Shown here piece after piece: positions 17,518-25,528 of a DNA stretch of 64,000 nucleotides. Origin of the DNA: Pedobacter steynii (lineage in GTDB: Bacteria; Bacteroidota; Bacteroidia; Sphingobacteriales; Sphingobacteriaceae). Made by a program: the position numbers and the translations under genes. Position 1 is the stretch's first letter. Every line of letters starts with the position of its first letter. The notes under the pieces are model-generated. The model worked only from the letters and a program-made list of their open reading frames with translations. It ran no database searches and was not told the DNA's origin. The DNA lies in NCBI RefSeq assembly GCF_001721645.1, contig NZ_CP017141.1, positions 5,394,001-5,458,000 of the forward strand, read 5' to 3'.

Positions 17518-17781
17518 TTATCGCTTCATAGAATAACCCGCTATCGCATCAGATAGCTCATTTATTGTCTTTTTACTAAAAGAGTGTTTGCCCGCCAGCC
17601 ACCTTTTGATTTCGTCTGGATTGATGTCCAGGGCAATAGCAAGGTCATTTTCTGAAAGGTCTTTATCCGCTAACTTTTTTGAGGCCTTACCGGCTAGGTC
17701 CAGGTTAAGTTGCGTCAATTCTTCTATAGCGGGGTTACCGCTCTCTTCCAGCCAGATGGATACAAAGTCGTTTTCTTCCAT
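17518..17781 (-). CDS. Small helix-turn-helix (XRE-like) protein
   Basis: An 87-residue protein whose C-terminal half is a Cro/CI-type helix-turn-helix: LSENDLAIALDINPDEIKRWLAG followed by KKTINELSDAI. The N-terminal ~30 residues (EENDFVSIWLEESGNPAI) are acidic. The layout resembles antitoxin-like regulators, but no toxin gene is adjacent: the neighbours are DUF4142, which converges on it, and an M20 hydrolase 86 bases upstream on the same strand. Its targets are unknown. Confidence 0.75.
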   Translation of the reverse strand: MEENDFVSIWLEESGNPAIEELTQLNLDLAGKASKKLADKDLSENDLAIALDINPDEIKRWLAGKHSFSKKTINELSDAIAGYSMKR

Positions 17782-17867
17782 TTATGTTTTCGTAATTGGG
17801 CCGCAAATCTATGATATTACTTTTATTATCACAACTACAGGTGGAAGTTATAGTTTAAGATGGCTTT

Positions 17868-19136
17868 TTAGTTCTTATTTAGACGGTCCAGGATTAAGGA
17901 GGAAAAACATTTAACCCCCGTTCTGATACATTCTTCATCGACTTGAAAGTCAGGCGAATGATTCATTGCAATAATTCCTTTTTCAATATCGGAACCACCA
18001 AGAAGGAAATAAACACCAGGTATTTTTTGTTGAAAATAGGCAAAGTCATCATTAAAAAATGGGACCTGGCCATGATCAGTAACGATTACGTCTTTTCCAT
18101 AAATATTTTGAAGGGTTTTTGATGCAGCGTTCGTTAACTTTTCGTCATTAATAACTGTTGGATTCTCTTGTGTAAATGAAACGGAAAGCAGTTGATCTTT
18201 ATAACCACTGTCTTCTATTGCTTGTTTAATTTTAGGAATGATGTCTTTCAGATATGTTGAATTGGTCTCGTATAAATACGTTTCCAGAAAGAGCACGTTA
18301 TTTTTAGAACGATTGATAAAGTTCTCATCCATAAACAGGTAATCTTTAAAAATTGTATTGGGGTTCGTAAGTCCAATTTTTGGGTCAGCCATGTGGTGTA
18401 TTTCCCAGGGCTTGCTGTTGGCTGTTGAACGGAATAAAAAACTGTGGATTTTTTTTGTTAATACGTTCGCTTCCTCTTTCGACAGTTCATTTTTTAGCTT
18501 GATTCTTACTCTTCTTTGATAGGCGAACATCTCATTTGGTTTGACCATTACCTGTCCAACCGGTAATGCGCTTACATGCAATCCATAAATCTCGTCTGGC
18601 TTTATTTTTGAAAACAAACCGTCATTAATCATGCCTTTTGCTCCAATAAAGGTTTCTTCTTCAGGTTGAAATATAAAGTATACGGTTCCACTTAAATATG
18701 CTTTATTTTTTGCGAGGACTTTAGCTATTCCCAGTCCGATTGCCATATGTATATCATGACCACAACCATGTTGGATGCCCTTGTTTTTGGATTTGAAAGG
18801 GGCTTTGTCAGCATGGTCAGTAGGTAGGGCGTCCATTTCTGATCTCCAGGCGATCTTTTTTCCCTTTTTACCACCCTTTAAAATCCCCACAACACCATGT
18901 CCGTAAATGTTGGTATCCACTTCAAGTCCTAAATCAAGTAAATATTGTGCAATAACTTTTTGGGTACATATTTCATGACCTGCCAACTCTGGATTTTCAT
19001 GAAATTCTCTCCTGATTTTGACCAGATTATTAAAAATGCGATCAGTTTGGAGCTGGATAGACTGATGAGAAAAGCGCTCTTGTGCAGATGCAGGAGAGCT
19101 AAGAAGGCAAGCTAAAATGAATACAAGTCTTTTCAT
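17868..19136 (-). CDS. Secreted M20 family amidohydrolase/peptidase
   Basis: A 422-residue metallohydrolase with an N-terminal signal peptide (MKRLVFILACLLSSPASAQ), so it is probably periplasmic. M20D-type motifs are visible: RREFHENPELAGHE near residue 44, GCGHDIHMAIG with metal-binding His residues, and FQPEEETFIGAKGMI with the catalytic Glu pair. The C-terminal half carries GQVPFFNDDFAYF and a final MNHSPDF metal-ligand His. The family hydrolyses N-acyl amino acids, hippurate-like amides or indole-3-acetyl conjugates; the substrate here cannot be told. Confidence 0.88.
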   Translation of the reverse strand: MKRLVFILACLLSSPASAQERFSHQSIQLQTDRIFNNLVKIRREFHENPELAGHEICTQKVIAQYLLDLGLEVDTNIYGHGVVGILKGGKKGKKIAWRSEMDALPTDHADKAPFKSKNKGIQHGCGHDIHMAIGLGIAKVLAKNKAYLSGTVYFIFQPEEETFIGAKGMINDGLFSKIKPDEIYGLHVSALPVGQVMVKPNEMFAYQRRVRIKLKNELSKEEANVLTKKIHSFLFRSTANSKPWEIHHMADPKIGLTNPNTIFKDYLFMDENFINRSKNNVLFLETYLYETNSTYLKDIIPKIKQAIEDSGYKDQLLSVSFTQENPTVINDEKLTNAASKTLQNIYGKDVIVTDHGQVPFFNDDFAYFQQKIPGVYFLLGGSDIEKGIIAMNHSPDFQVDEECIRTGVKCFSSLILDRLNKN

Positions 19137-19217
19137 ATTTTAAAGCCAATTGATTTCAAACCAGCAACTGTTAGACTGACTATAAATCTAATTGGTTACA
19201 ATAATGAAATAATTTTA

Positions 19218-19655
19218 TCAGCTTATTTTTTCATTCCTGGTCTTACCCCCAAATCGTACTGCCGCTTCAAGTATGTCAACGTTTATATCTTTTAGCGTTT
19301 TGAACCTAATGCAATATCCGGTTACACTCGCCTTGCCTAGTTTTTTTCCATATGTTTGAGCTAAGTATGCCTTATCCTCAATACCAAGGATATAAACGGA
19401 AATTCCGGTTTTGTTTGCACTTAAGCCAATTTGAAAAAAATCCCTTGTCTTTCCATCAGCATATTTTATGATCTGAAATCCATAGCCTATAGTCGGGTTA
19501 CTAACTGTTTTATTTTCACTGTTTTTACCGTTGTCGAACCATAATCTACACCCTGGCAGAGCTTGAAGTACGAGCTGGTGTAACTCCTGCATTTCAGTAC
19601 GTTTGGGTTCAGTTTGACTGGTAATATAATTTTTGATCTGTTCTTGTATGTTCAT
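19218..19655 (-). CDS. DUF1801-like protein
   Basis: A 145-residue protein beginning MNIQEQIKNYITSQTEPKR, with ELHQLVLQALPGCRLWFDNG, IGYGFQIIKYADGKTRDFFQIGL and GKASVTGYCIRFKTLKDINVD. This resembles the DUF1801 fold of small alpha/beta proteins related to YdhG/CyaY-like folds. There is no catalytic signature. An in-frame TTG 12 bases upstream exists, but I take the ATG at 19655. It is transcribed from the minus strand, next to but not clearly in an operon with the M20 gene. Confidence 0.7.
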   Translation of the reverse strand: MNIQEQIKNYITSQTEPKRTEMQELHQLVLQALPGCRLWFDNGKNSENKTVSNPTIGYGFQIIKYADGKTRDFFQIGLSANKTGISVYILGIEDKAYLAQTYGKKLGKASVTGYCIRFKTLKDINVDILEAAVRFGGKTRNEKIS

Positions 19656-19721
19656 ATAAGATATCAATAATCTATTTTATCCGGACGTCAATATAGCTAA
19701 GTCTTAACATTAAAAATACTT

Positions 19722-20468
19722 TCAATGTGTTAATAATTGTACTAACCCCCAAATAAACCCGATAACCACCTGCAATAATGAATAGGATACAATGACTAAA
19801 ATACTTCTGAAAAACAATGCTTTTTTACTGTACCCATAGCCTGAATAAAACTGATAATAATACCAGATTCCGTAGATAAATACGGAAGGGGTGATTAGTG
19901 AGAAGTAAATAAATGTGAGTGTTTTAACATTTGTACAGAATGTGGCGAAAACAGTAAAAAGAAGCCCGATGATTAATTCTGAAGAAGCTTTGTAGGAATT
20001 CAAAACCAAATTTTCCGAATAATTTAGCTTTGCTTTTCTAAACCATACAAAACTAAATAATGAATTAATGGGTATGGTAACAATCACCAGTAATTTTGGA
20101 TATTTTGTGACAAATTTCTCGAACGAATTCATAGTTTCTGCGTTACCTGGCATCAAATCGGATAATTTGATGTGTAGGTAAGGCGCTAGAAGACTGGAGA
20201 TGGTTAAAATTAAAAGTATTAGCGTAACGAAGCTAAAATAGTTTACCCTTTTGCCTTGGATAAATTCACGAACACTATGGCCAGGTCTCGTAAAAAGCTC
20301 TTTTATAGTAAAAAGAATTCCTTTATCTACATGCCAAACCCCATGAATAAAATCATGTTCCACAAAATGTTTAACTGAGTATCGGTGGGTACTTGATTTT
20401 TGTCCGCAATTTTGACAATAATTATCGTTTGCCTGATGGTTGCAATTTAAGCAATAATGCTGTTCCAT
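19722..20468 (-). CDS. DUF3667 membrane protein with N-terminal zinc ribbon
   Basis: A 248-residue protein starting with a four-Cys zinc ribbon, CLNC...CQNCG, within the first 25 residues. The characteristic DUF3667 region follows (HDFIHGVWHVDKGILFTIKELF, then RPGHSVREFIQGKRV), and then about four to five hydrophobic segments. The family is common in Bacteroidota and lacks a known function. It lies 30 bases downstream of a 62-residue membrane protein gene on the same strand. Confidence 0.88.
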   Translation of the reverse strand: MEQHYCLNCNHQANDNYCQNCGQKSSTHRYSVKHFVEHDFIHGVWHVDKGILFTIKELFTRPGHSVREFIQGKRVNYFSFVTLILLILTISSLLAPYLHIKLSDLMPGNAETMNSFEKFVTKYPKLLVIVTIPINSLFSFVWFRKAKLNYSENLVLNSYKASSELIIGLLFTVFATFCTNVKTLTFIYFSLITPSVFIYGIWYYYQFYSGYGYSKKALFFRSILVIVSYSLLQVVIGFIWGLVQLLTH

Positions 20469-20498
20469 TTAGCGCGCCTTATTTATGATAACACCTGA

Positions 20499-20687
20499 TT
20501 AACTGTTCGATTTTTTCTTTTTTACAATAAGAAAAATGGTGGCGATAAAAGTTAACAGATAGACAATTCCCAAACCTGTATTTTTAAAGTTTAAGTTTGC
20601 AAAATCTATTTGTTTATATGTGGCTATCCCTAAAATAACTACTAAAATCCAATAGGGTAGCGATACCGAATCCTGCTTATTTTTCAT
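20499..20687 (-). CDS. Small two-helix membrane protein
   Basis: A 62-residue protein with two hydrophobic segments (YWILVVILGIA and LGIVYLLTFIATIFLIV) and a basic Lys/Ser tail, so it is probably an inner-membrane protein. No family is recognised. It is upstream of and close to the DUF3667 gene and may be co-transcribed with it. It has a clear ATG start and two regular transmembrane helices, which argue against chance. Confidence 0.55.
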   Translation of the reverse strand: MKNKQDSVSLPYWILVVILGIATYKQIDFANLNFKNTGLGIVYLLTFIATIFLIVKKKKSNS

Positions 20688-20789
20688 GTTTTTATGATTA
20701 AAGAAAACGCAATAATCTTAAAGAAGCCTGCTCATGGGCCCTACAAAAATTGTTTCTCATAAAAGTGGGTACAAAAAAATTCTCAAAGA

Positions 20790-20810
20790 CTACACTTTAG
20801 TGTAGATTTG
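20790..20810 (+). promoter_or_regulatory. TAnnTTTG promoter box with overlapping palindromic operator
   Basis: The -7 type box TAGATTTG (20803-20810) fits the Bacteroidota consensus TAnnTTTG. It is overlapped by the perfect palindrome CTACACT-TT-AGTGTAG (20790-20805). The LuxR-type gene starts 20 bases further on. A regulator bound at the palindrome would block the promoter. Confidence 0.6.
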
Positions 20811-20830
20811 ACGTTAAGCCATTGCCACTA

Positions 20831-21592
20831 ATGAAACACAAGATTAATTCAAGCCTGCTTACCAAGAATAAACTCGGAAAAATATCAGAAGAGGATCATC
20901 TTCAACAGCAACATTATTTGGAAGTCGTAAAATCTTTTTCACGGTTAACTTACGAAAGCATATATGTTATTGATTATGAAAAGATGGCATTTGAGTACGT
21001 TTCAGAAAACCCATTGTTTCTATGTGGACATTCTGTTGAGGAAGTGTTGAATATGGGCTATGAGTTCTATTTTAAAAATGTTCCTGAAAAAGATCTGGAA
21101 TTGCTGAATCTGATTAATGAAGCAGGGTTTGATTTCTTCACAAAAATACCCGGGAATACGAAAAAATTGTACAGTATAACTTACGATTTTCATTTGATTA
21201 ACAAGGATGGTAAACCTATACTCATCAACCATAAGCTTACTCCCTTGTTTTTGACAAACGATGAAAAGATGTGGAAAGCGATGTGCATGGTTTCTATTTC
21301 ACATCATAAAAATGCAGGTAATGTTTATATTCATAAACAAGGTACTGATGAAAGCTGGGAGCTAGATACTGAACACAATGTCTGGCGTAAATCAGAGAAA
21401 CCGAAACTCACGAAAAGGGAGATAGAGATATTGCGGTTGCATGCACAAGGCTTAACAATTAACCAAATTGCAGAAAAAATATTTGTTTCTCCTGATACGG
21501 TGAAATACTATAGAAGACAAATCTTTGGGCGTTTAGGGGTGAGTAATATCGTAGAAGCGCTTTCATATGCCGTTAATAACAAGATTATTTAA
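20831..21592 (+). CDS. LuxR-type transcriptional regulator with PAS-like sensor domain
   Basis: A 253-residue regulator. Residues ~35-150 look like a PAS fold (ESIYVIDYEKMAFEYVSENP, then a region resembling a PAC subdomain, YDFHLINKDGKPILINHKL). The C-terminal ~65 residues are a LuxR/NarL helix-turn-helix: LTKREIEILRLHAQGLTINQIAEKIFVS, then DTVKYYRRQIF. I start at the ATG at 20831; the upstream TTG at 20822 is less likely. No phosphoacceptor receiver domain is present, so a small molecule or redox signal is a plausible input. The palindrome on its promoter suggests autoregulation. Confidence 0.85.
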   Translation: MKHKINSSLLTKNKLGKISEEDHLQQQHYLEVVKSFSRLTYESIYVIDYEKMAFEYVSENPLFLCGHSVEEVLNMGYEFYFKNVPEKDLELLNLINEAGFDFFTKIPGNTKKLYSITYDFHLINKDGKPILINHKLTPLFLTNDEKMWKAMCMVSISHHKNAGNVYIHKQGTDESWELDTEHNVWRKSEKPKLTKREIEILRLHAQGLTINQIAEKIFVSPDTVKYYRRQIFGRLGVSNIVEALSYAVNNKII

Positions 21593-21607
21593 TACGGGAC
21601 ATGTAGA

Positions 21608-22303
21608 TTACCTGTTGAAAATATTGGGAAACTGATGGCGGTTTTTATCAATTAACACAGCAAGACGGTAGTTCTCTTCCGAATCAATGGCGAGATTTTC
21701 GATCTCCTCAACGATATAGGCAAAGGGGTTTTTTCCTACTTTACGATTGCCTGAATTTCGGAATGTTGCCCGGTTAAAAACGTGCAATATTCCATCTTCT
21801 ATGAAGGTATTTGGACGATCTTCGCGTATGAAACTGGTGTCGCTATCATAGTATCTGCGGTTCAGGGTTTTAATGGTAAAAACCGAATCATTACTGAAAT
21901 CTTCCTGATGGATCACGTATTTGTAGTAGGTATCGATTACGTCCTGGATAGTTTTTTGTTTCAGGAAGGGGAAAATCGGCCCGAGCTGCAGGAAATGTTC
22001 TCCATCTGTATGTTCAAGCAATGCGGTGGTGACTTTGTCGGAGCTAAGTTCCATTTCGATCTCCTGTGGTTCTGCTTTATACACGTTTATCACTTTTACT
22101 TTTCCCGATCGGAAAGAGCTACCTTTAATCCGGCCAGAATCGGTGTTGATAATAATCCTGTTAATTTGTGGAATGGATTCAAGTTTTGTAATCATTAAGT
22201 GGTAAAGATATTCGTCGGAGATCCATTCAAAATGTCTGTTGGGAAAGAAATAACCTGCTTCTTCAGGGATATTTAACAATGCGGTTAGGGGAGCGTTACT
22301 CAT
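21608..22303 (-). CDS. Acylneuraminate cytidylyltransferase-like protein lacking the signature motif
   Basis: A 231-residue protein whose layout follows CMP-sugar synthetases. INRIIINTDSGRI near residue 47 matches the family IDRVVVSTDSEEI stretch. HFLQLGPIFPFLKQKTIQDVID near residue 101 matches LLQLQPTSPLRTAEDIDEAI. The C-terminal EDGILHVFNRATF matches the family INGAIYVFN stretch. The nucleotide-binding start IPARGGSKGIPGKN is replaced by IPEEAGYFFPNRHF, so the key Arg and Lys are missing. It may be an inactive or repurposed relative. The family assignment comes from reading the sequence by eye. It is not next to sugar-biosynthesis genes. Confidence 0.5.
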   Translation of the reverse strand: MSNAPLTALLNIPEEAGYFFPNRHFEWISDEYLYHLMITKLESIPQINRIIINTDSGRIKGSSFRSGKVKVINVYKAEPQEIEMELSSDKVTTALLEHTDGEHFLQLGPIFPFLKQKTIQDVIDTYYKYVIHQEDFSNDSVFTIKTLNRRYYDSDTSFIREDRPNTFIEDGILHVFNRATFRNSGNRKVGKNPFAYIVEEIENLAIDSEENYRLAVLIDKNRHQFPNIFNR

Positions 22304-22378
22304 CGTTTGAATAATTTTGTTTAGGAAGCTAATGTACGAATCGTAATGATTGATGGGCGGGCAAGATTTAATAATTTT

Positions 22379-22840
22379 TTAGAACCCCGAGCTGAGGATA
22401 TAGGTAAGCATAGCTGCAACTTCTGTATGTGTATGTCCGTAATTATCAGAGGTCAGATTAAAGCCCATTTTTTCAAGAAGTTTAACCGAAGCAAGATTCT
22501 CAGCGGATGGAAAGGCTATAATTGACTTTGCTGCCATTACCCGAAATCCATATTCAACCACAGAAGGAACTACTTCTGACATTACACCTTTGCCATGAAA
22601 TTCTGCGAGCAATTCATATCCGATTTCTACAGTTTCATTTGGGGTGTTGAAATTCCATAGGCAAATTGCACCTACCATTTCTTTGGAATTTTGATAGGAG
22701 ATTCCCCAAAGTATACATTCCTTTCTGCTGATCATGCCATCAATTTTTTTGATGTAATCGGTATCTTCTAAGGAAAGGGGTCTGAGGGTAAATCTCTGCG
22801 TGCTTAATATTGGGAATTGTGAAAAGTCTGGCTGCTTCAT
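22379..22840 (-). CDS. Short GNAT (RimJ-like) acetyltransferase
   Basis: A 153-residue protein. It opens with TQRFTLRPLSLEDTDYI, typical of RimJ/RimL acetyltransferases. The acetyl-CoA region is seen as IGYELLAEFHGKGVMSEVVPSVVEYGF, and AENLASVKLLEKMGF closes the fold. The segment that usually holds the first two helices (about 30 residues between the N-terminal strand and ILWGISYQNS) seems missing, and the protein is shorter than the ~180-residue norm. It may be a naturally short member or an in-frame deletion. The upstream in-frame TTG at 22849 is not preferred. Confidence 0.75.
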   Translation of the reverse strand: MKQPDFSQFPILSTQRFTLRPLSLEDTDYIKKIDGMISRKECILWGISYQNSKEMVGAICLWNFNTPNETVEIGYELLAEFHGKGVMSEVVPSVVEYGFRVMAAKSIIAFPSAENLASVKLLEKMGFNLTSDNYGHTHTEVAAMLTYILSSGF

Positions 22841-22880
22841 GTTTTTCAAATAAACTGGTAAGGTACCGGAAATTCTTTAA

Positions 22881-23006
22881 ATCGAAATCATGTATGAAGT
22901 TGGCTATACTGATGAAAGGACATTCAGAGCTGTTTTTAAAAGAATAACCGGCCTTTCACCGACTGACGATAAAACCCGATTTAGTAAAGAATCTGCGTTT
23001 ATTTAG
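22881..23006 (+). pseudogene. Relic of an AraC-family regulator (C-terminal helix-turn-helix only)
   Basis: Bases 22890-23004 translate to MYEVGYTDERTFRAVFKRIT, then GLSPTDDKTRFSKESAFI and a stop at 23004-23006. This is the second helix-turn-helix of AraC/XylS regulators (VGYTDEKTFRTVFKKITGLSP in common relatives). The codons just before (IEI) also fit, but an in-frame stop precedes them and no upstream DNA-binding or sensor part remains. The 38 codons are intact at their 3' end. It is a decayed fragment between the GNAT and HAD genes. Confidence 0.75.
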
Positions 23007-23020
23007 GATTTGAATTAAGC

Positions 23021-23719
23021 TTAATATTGTGGTAAGTATTTAAGCACTTCATCAATGCTTTTCATTTCTCTGAAATTATCATGTTTCAGATTGTGGTCGT
23101 GTTGTTCGTGAGTCCAGGTAACGTGGTAGGGGATATGGGCGGCGAACCCGCCAATTTCCAGTACTGGCAGAATATCTGATTTTATAGAGTTTCCTAACAT
23201 TAAAAAGTTTGAAGGTTCGCAATCTAAATGTTTTAGCAGTTTTTGGTAATCGCTATTTTTTTTGTCGCTCATGATTTCTATATGATGGAAATAATCCTGT
23301 AATCCTGATTTTTTAAGTTTTCGTTCCTGATCCAATATATCGCCTTTTGTAGCTACTACCAATCTATATTTTCCTTTTAAGCTTTCTAAAGTTTCGGTTA
23401 CTCCCTCCAAAAGTTCAATGGGTTTTTGTAATAAATCTTGTCCGATTGCTATGGTTTTGTTCACCAATTGGAGGGAGGCCCTTCCGTCAGAAATCCGGCT
23501 AATGGTTTCAATCATACAAAGCATAAAGCCTTTTACCCCATAACCATACAAGTGCAGGTTTTGCATTTCCGTTCTAAACAGTTCCTGCGATACGGAATGT
23601 TGTGGCAAATAGTCTTCAAGCAGCATACAAAACTCCTTTTCGGCTTCCTGAAAATAGGGTTCATTTATCCATAAAGTATCATCTGCATCAAAGGCAATGG
23701 TGGTGATATTATTATTCAT
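23021..23719 (-). CDS. HAD-family hydrolase
   Basis: A 232-residue haloacid-dehalogenase superfamily protein. Motif I is FDADDTLW near residue 9, with the nucleophile Asp and the acid/base Asp. Motif II is the Thr of VVATKGD. Motif III/IV is MLGNSIKSDILPVLEIGG with a conserved Lys before it. The small cap is helical. The likely reaction is phosphatase action on a small phosphorylated compound; the substrate cannot be assigned. The start ATG at 23719 places motif I normally; an upstream TTG is less likely. Confidence 0.88.
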   Translation of the reverse strand: MNNNITTIAFDADDTLWINEPYFQEAEKEFCMLLEDYLPQHSVSQELFRTEMQNLHLYGYGVKGFMLCMIETISRISDGRASLQLVNKTIAIGQDLLQKPIELLEGVTETLESLKGKYRLVVATKGDILDQERKLKKSGLQDYFHHIEIMSDKKNSDYQKLLKHLDCEPSNFLMLGNSIKSDILPVLEIGGFAAHIPYHVTWTHEQHDHNLKHDNFREMKSIDEVLKYLPQY

Positions 23720-23796
23720 TTTACTTTTGTAATTTTCCGACGGCAAAACTCAGAATATAAATCGAATTAGGAAAGGACATTTGTCCCGGGTAAAAT

Positions 23797-24363
23797 ATGG
23801 TACGAACCAATCAGTCTTTTTTGAGCTATTTAGAGCAACTTTACAAAACACAACAACGTAAGGAAGATATTATAGTGAAGTCATTTCCCAAGGGCAAGAG
23901 ACTATTCGTACAGAATGAAAATGCTTCTAAGATAATGCTGATAAAAGAGGGGATAGCAAAATGCTTTTTTACTGAAGAAAATGATAAAGAATATATTGTA
24001 GAATTTTTGGGTAAAGGTGAAATCCTGGGCGAAATTGAACTAATCCGTAATATTCCCTGTTTGTGCAACATCGAAGCAATGACCGATGTTACGGTTTATG
24101 CTATAGCCATCCCTTACTTTACTTCTTTACTTAAAAACGAGATCAGTTTAAACAATTTATTGCTGGAGGTTTTTGCAGAGCGTATTGTTAATACATCAAG
24201 TCGGGCTTCCTATCAGCAGCTATACACAACAGAGCATACCGTAGCGAAGTTACTGGACTTGCAATTGAAGCAAGGAATAGAAATATCCAGAGAAGATAAA
24301 GCAGCCTATTTAGGTATTACTATAAGGAGCCTGAATAGGGCCTTAAAGAGTTTGGAGCGGTAA
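23797..24363 (+). CDS. Crp/Fnr-family regulator with shortened C-terminus
   Basis: A 188-residue regulator. The cyclic-nucleotide-binding-type beta roll runs from FPKGKRLFVQNENASKIMLIKEG to LGEIELIRNIPCLCNIEAM, followed by a long dimerisation helix. The helix-turn-helix is EISREDKAAYLGITIRSLNRALKSLER and the protein stops immediately after the recognition helix, so the usual wing is missing. There is no glutamate/arginine pattern that would prove cAMP binding. It is divergent from the HAD gene. It may be functional without the wing, or 3'-truncated. Confidence 0.8.
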   Translation: MVRTNQSFLSYLEQLYKTQQRKEDIIVKSFPKGKRLFVQNENASKIMLIKEGIAKCFFTEENDKEYIVEFLGKGEILGEIELIRNIPCLCNIEAMTDVTVYAIAIPYFTSLLKNEISLNNLLLEVFAERIVNTSSRASYQQLYTTEHTVAKLLDLQLKQGIEISREDKAAYLGITIRSLNRALKSLER

Positions 24364-24439
24364 ATCGTAAACATAGTTCTCCGTTTCCTCTACCGGCCAA
24401 CGTTCATAGTAATCATCATACAATGTGGGGGAAGTTTGC

Positions 24440-24469
24440 TTTGTTCACGATCCGGCTGGTGTACTTTTG
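24440..24469 (+). promoter_or_regulatory. Bacteroidota-type promoter for the ABC/two-component operon
   Basis: TTTG (24440-24443), an 18-base spacer, then TACTTTTG (24462-24469), close to the -33 TTTG and -7 TAnnTTTG consensus. Transcription would start near 24475, leaving a ~155-base leader before the ABC ATPase start at 24632. Confidence 0.5.
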
Positions 24470-24631
24470 CATTTCGCTAAAATATATAAATAGGTATATA
24501 GCACCTTATAACCGGGAGGAATTCATATCTTTTAATAAAGCTTAAATCAATTTTTACCTGCTTCACATTACCAAATGGGGTATTCATACCATTCTCTTTT
24601 TATGAATAAATAATGATCATAACTTGGTCTT

Positions 24632-25528
24632 ATGAATGTAATTGAGACTAACTCACTTGTATATACTTTCGGAAGTAAACCAGTTCTGAACGGAATTGAT
24701 CTCACCGTTCAGAGGGGAAGTGTATTTGGCTTTCTTGGACCAAATGGTTCAGGTAAGACAACCACAATCAGAACATTGCTTGGGCTAGCCCATGTGCCTG
24801 AAAAAAGCGTTATGCTTTTTGGTAAAGATATTCGGACCCACCGCATTGAAATTCTTAAGAATATTGGGTCACTCATAGAATATCCAGCATTATATAATCA
24901 CCTTAATGGATATGATAACCTGCATATTTTATGCAATCTAACTTCCACTCCAAAAAAAAGGATAAAGGAGCTGCTTGATCTCGTTTTGCTTACTGATGAT
25001 AGTAGTAAGAAGGTTAGCAAATATTCTTTAGGTATGAAACAAAGGCTAGGCATCGCGGCTGCTTTGCTAACAGATCCCGACCTGTTAATTTTGGACGAGC
25101 CCACAAACGGTCTTGATCCGGCAGGAATCAGGGATATGAGGCATTTAATTAAAACGTTGAATCAAGACTTTGGAAAAACTATTTTTATTTCAAGCCACCT
25201 CCTGTATGAAGTAGAAATGATATGTAGCCATCTGGCGATTTTAAATGAAGGAAAACTGGTATTCCAGGGGAAAGCTTCTGAGCTTAGAAACAAATATGCT
25301 AAGCTTTTATTAGTAGACACTTCAGACAATAAAAAGTCAGCGGAATTGATCGAACAGCAATATCCTGTCAAACTAACCGAAGATTTACTTGAGATAGTCG
25401 TTAAGGAAGAAAATGATGCGGCAGTTATCTCAAGGATACTGTTCAGAAACGATATAGATATCTACAGGCTGGAACCGAGAAGTCAAAATTTAGAAGAATT
25501 ATTTTTTAATCTCACCACAAATGATTGA
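24632..25528 (+). CDS. ABC transporter ATP-binding protein
   Basis: A 298-residue ATPase. The Walker A is GPNGSGKTT, the signature is YSLGMKQRLG, and the Walker B is LLILDEPTNGLDP with the catalytic Glu; the H-loop is SSHLLYE. The 60-residue C-terminal extension fits ABC-2-type exporters of the bacitracin/lantibiotic-protection kind (BcrA/EpiF-like). Its stop overlaps the permease start by 8 bases. It should energise export or membrane protection together with the next gene product. Confidence 0.92.
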   Translation: MNVIETNSLVYTFGSKPVLNGIDLTVQRGSVFGFLGPNGSGKTTTIRTLLGLAHVPEKSVMLFGKDIRTHRIEILKNIGSLIEYPALYNHLNGYDNLHILCNLTSTPKKRIKELLDLVLLTDDSSKKVSKYSLGMKQRLGIAAALLTDPDLLILDEPTNGLDPAGIRDMRHLIKTLNQDFGKTIFISSHLLYEVEMICSHLAILNEGKLVFQGKASELRNKYAKLLLVDTSDNKKSAELIEQQYPVKLTEDLLEIVVKEENDAAVISRILFRNDIDIYRLEPRSQNLEELFFNLTTND

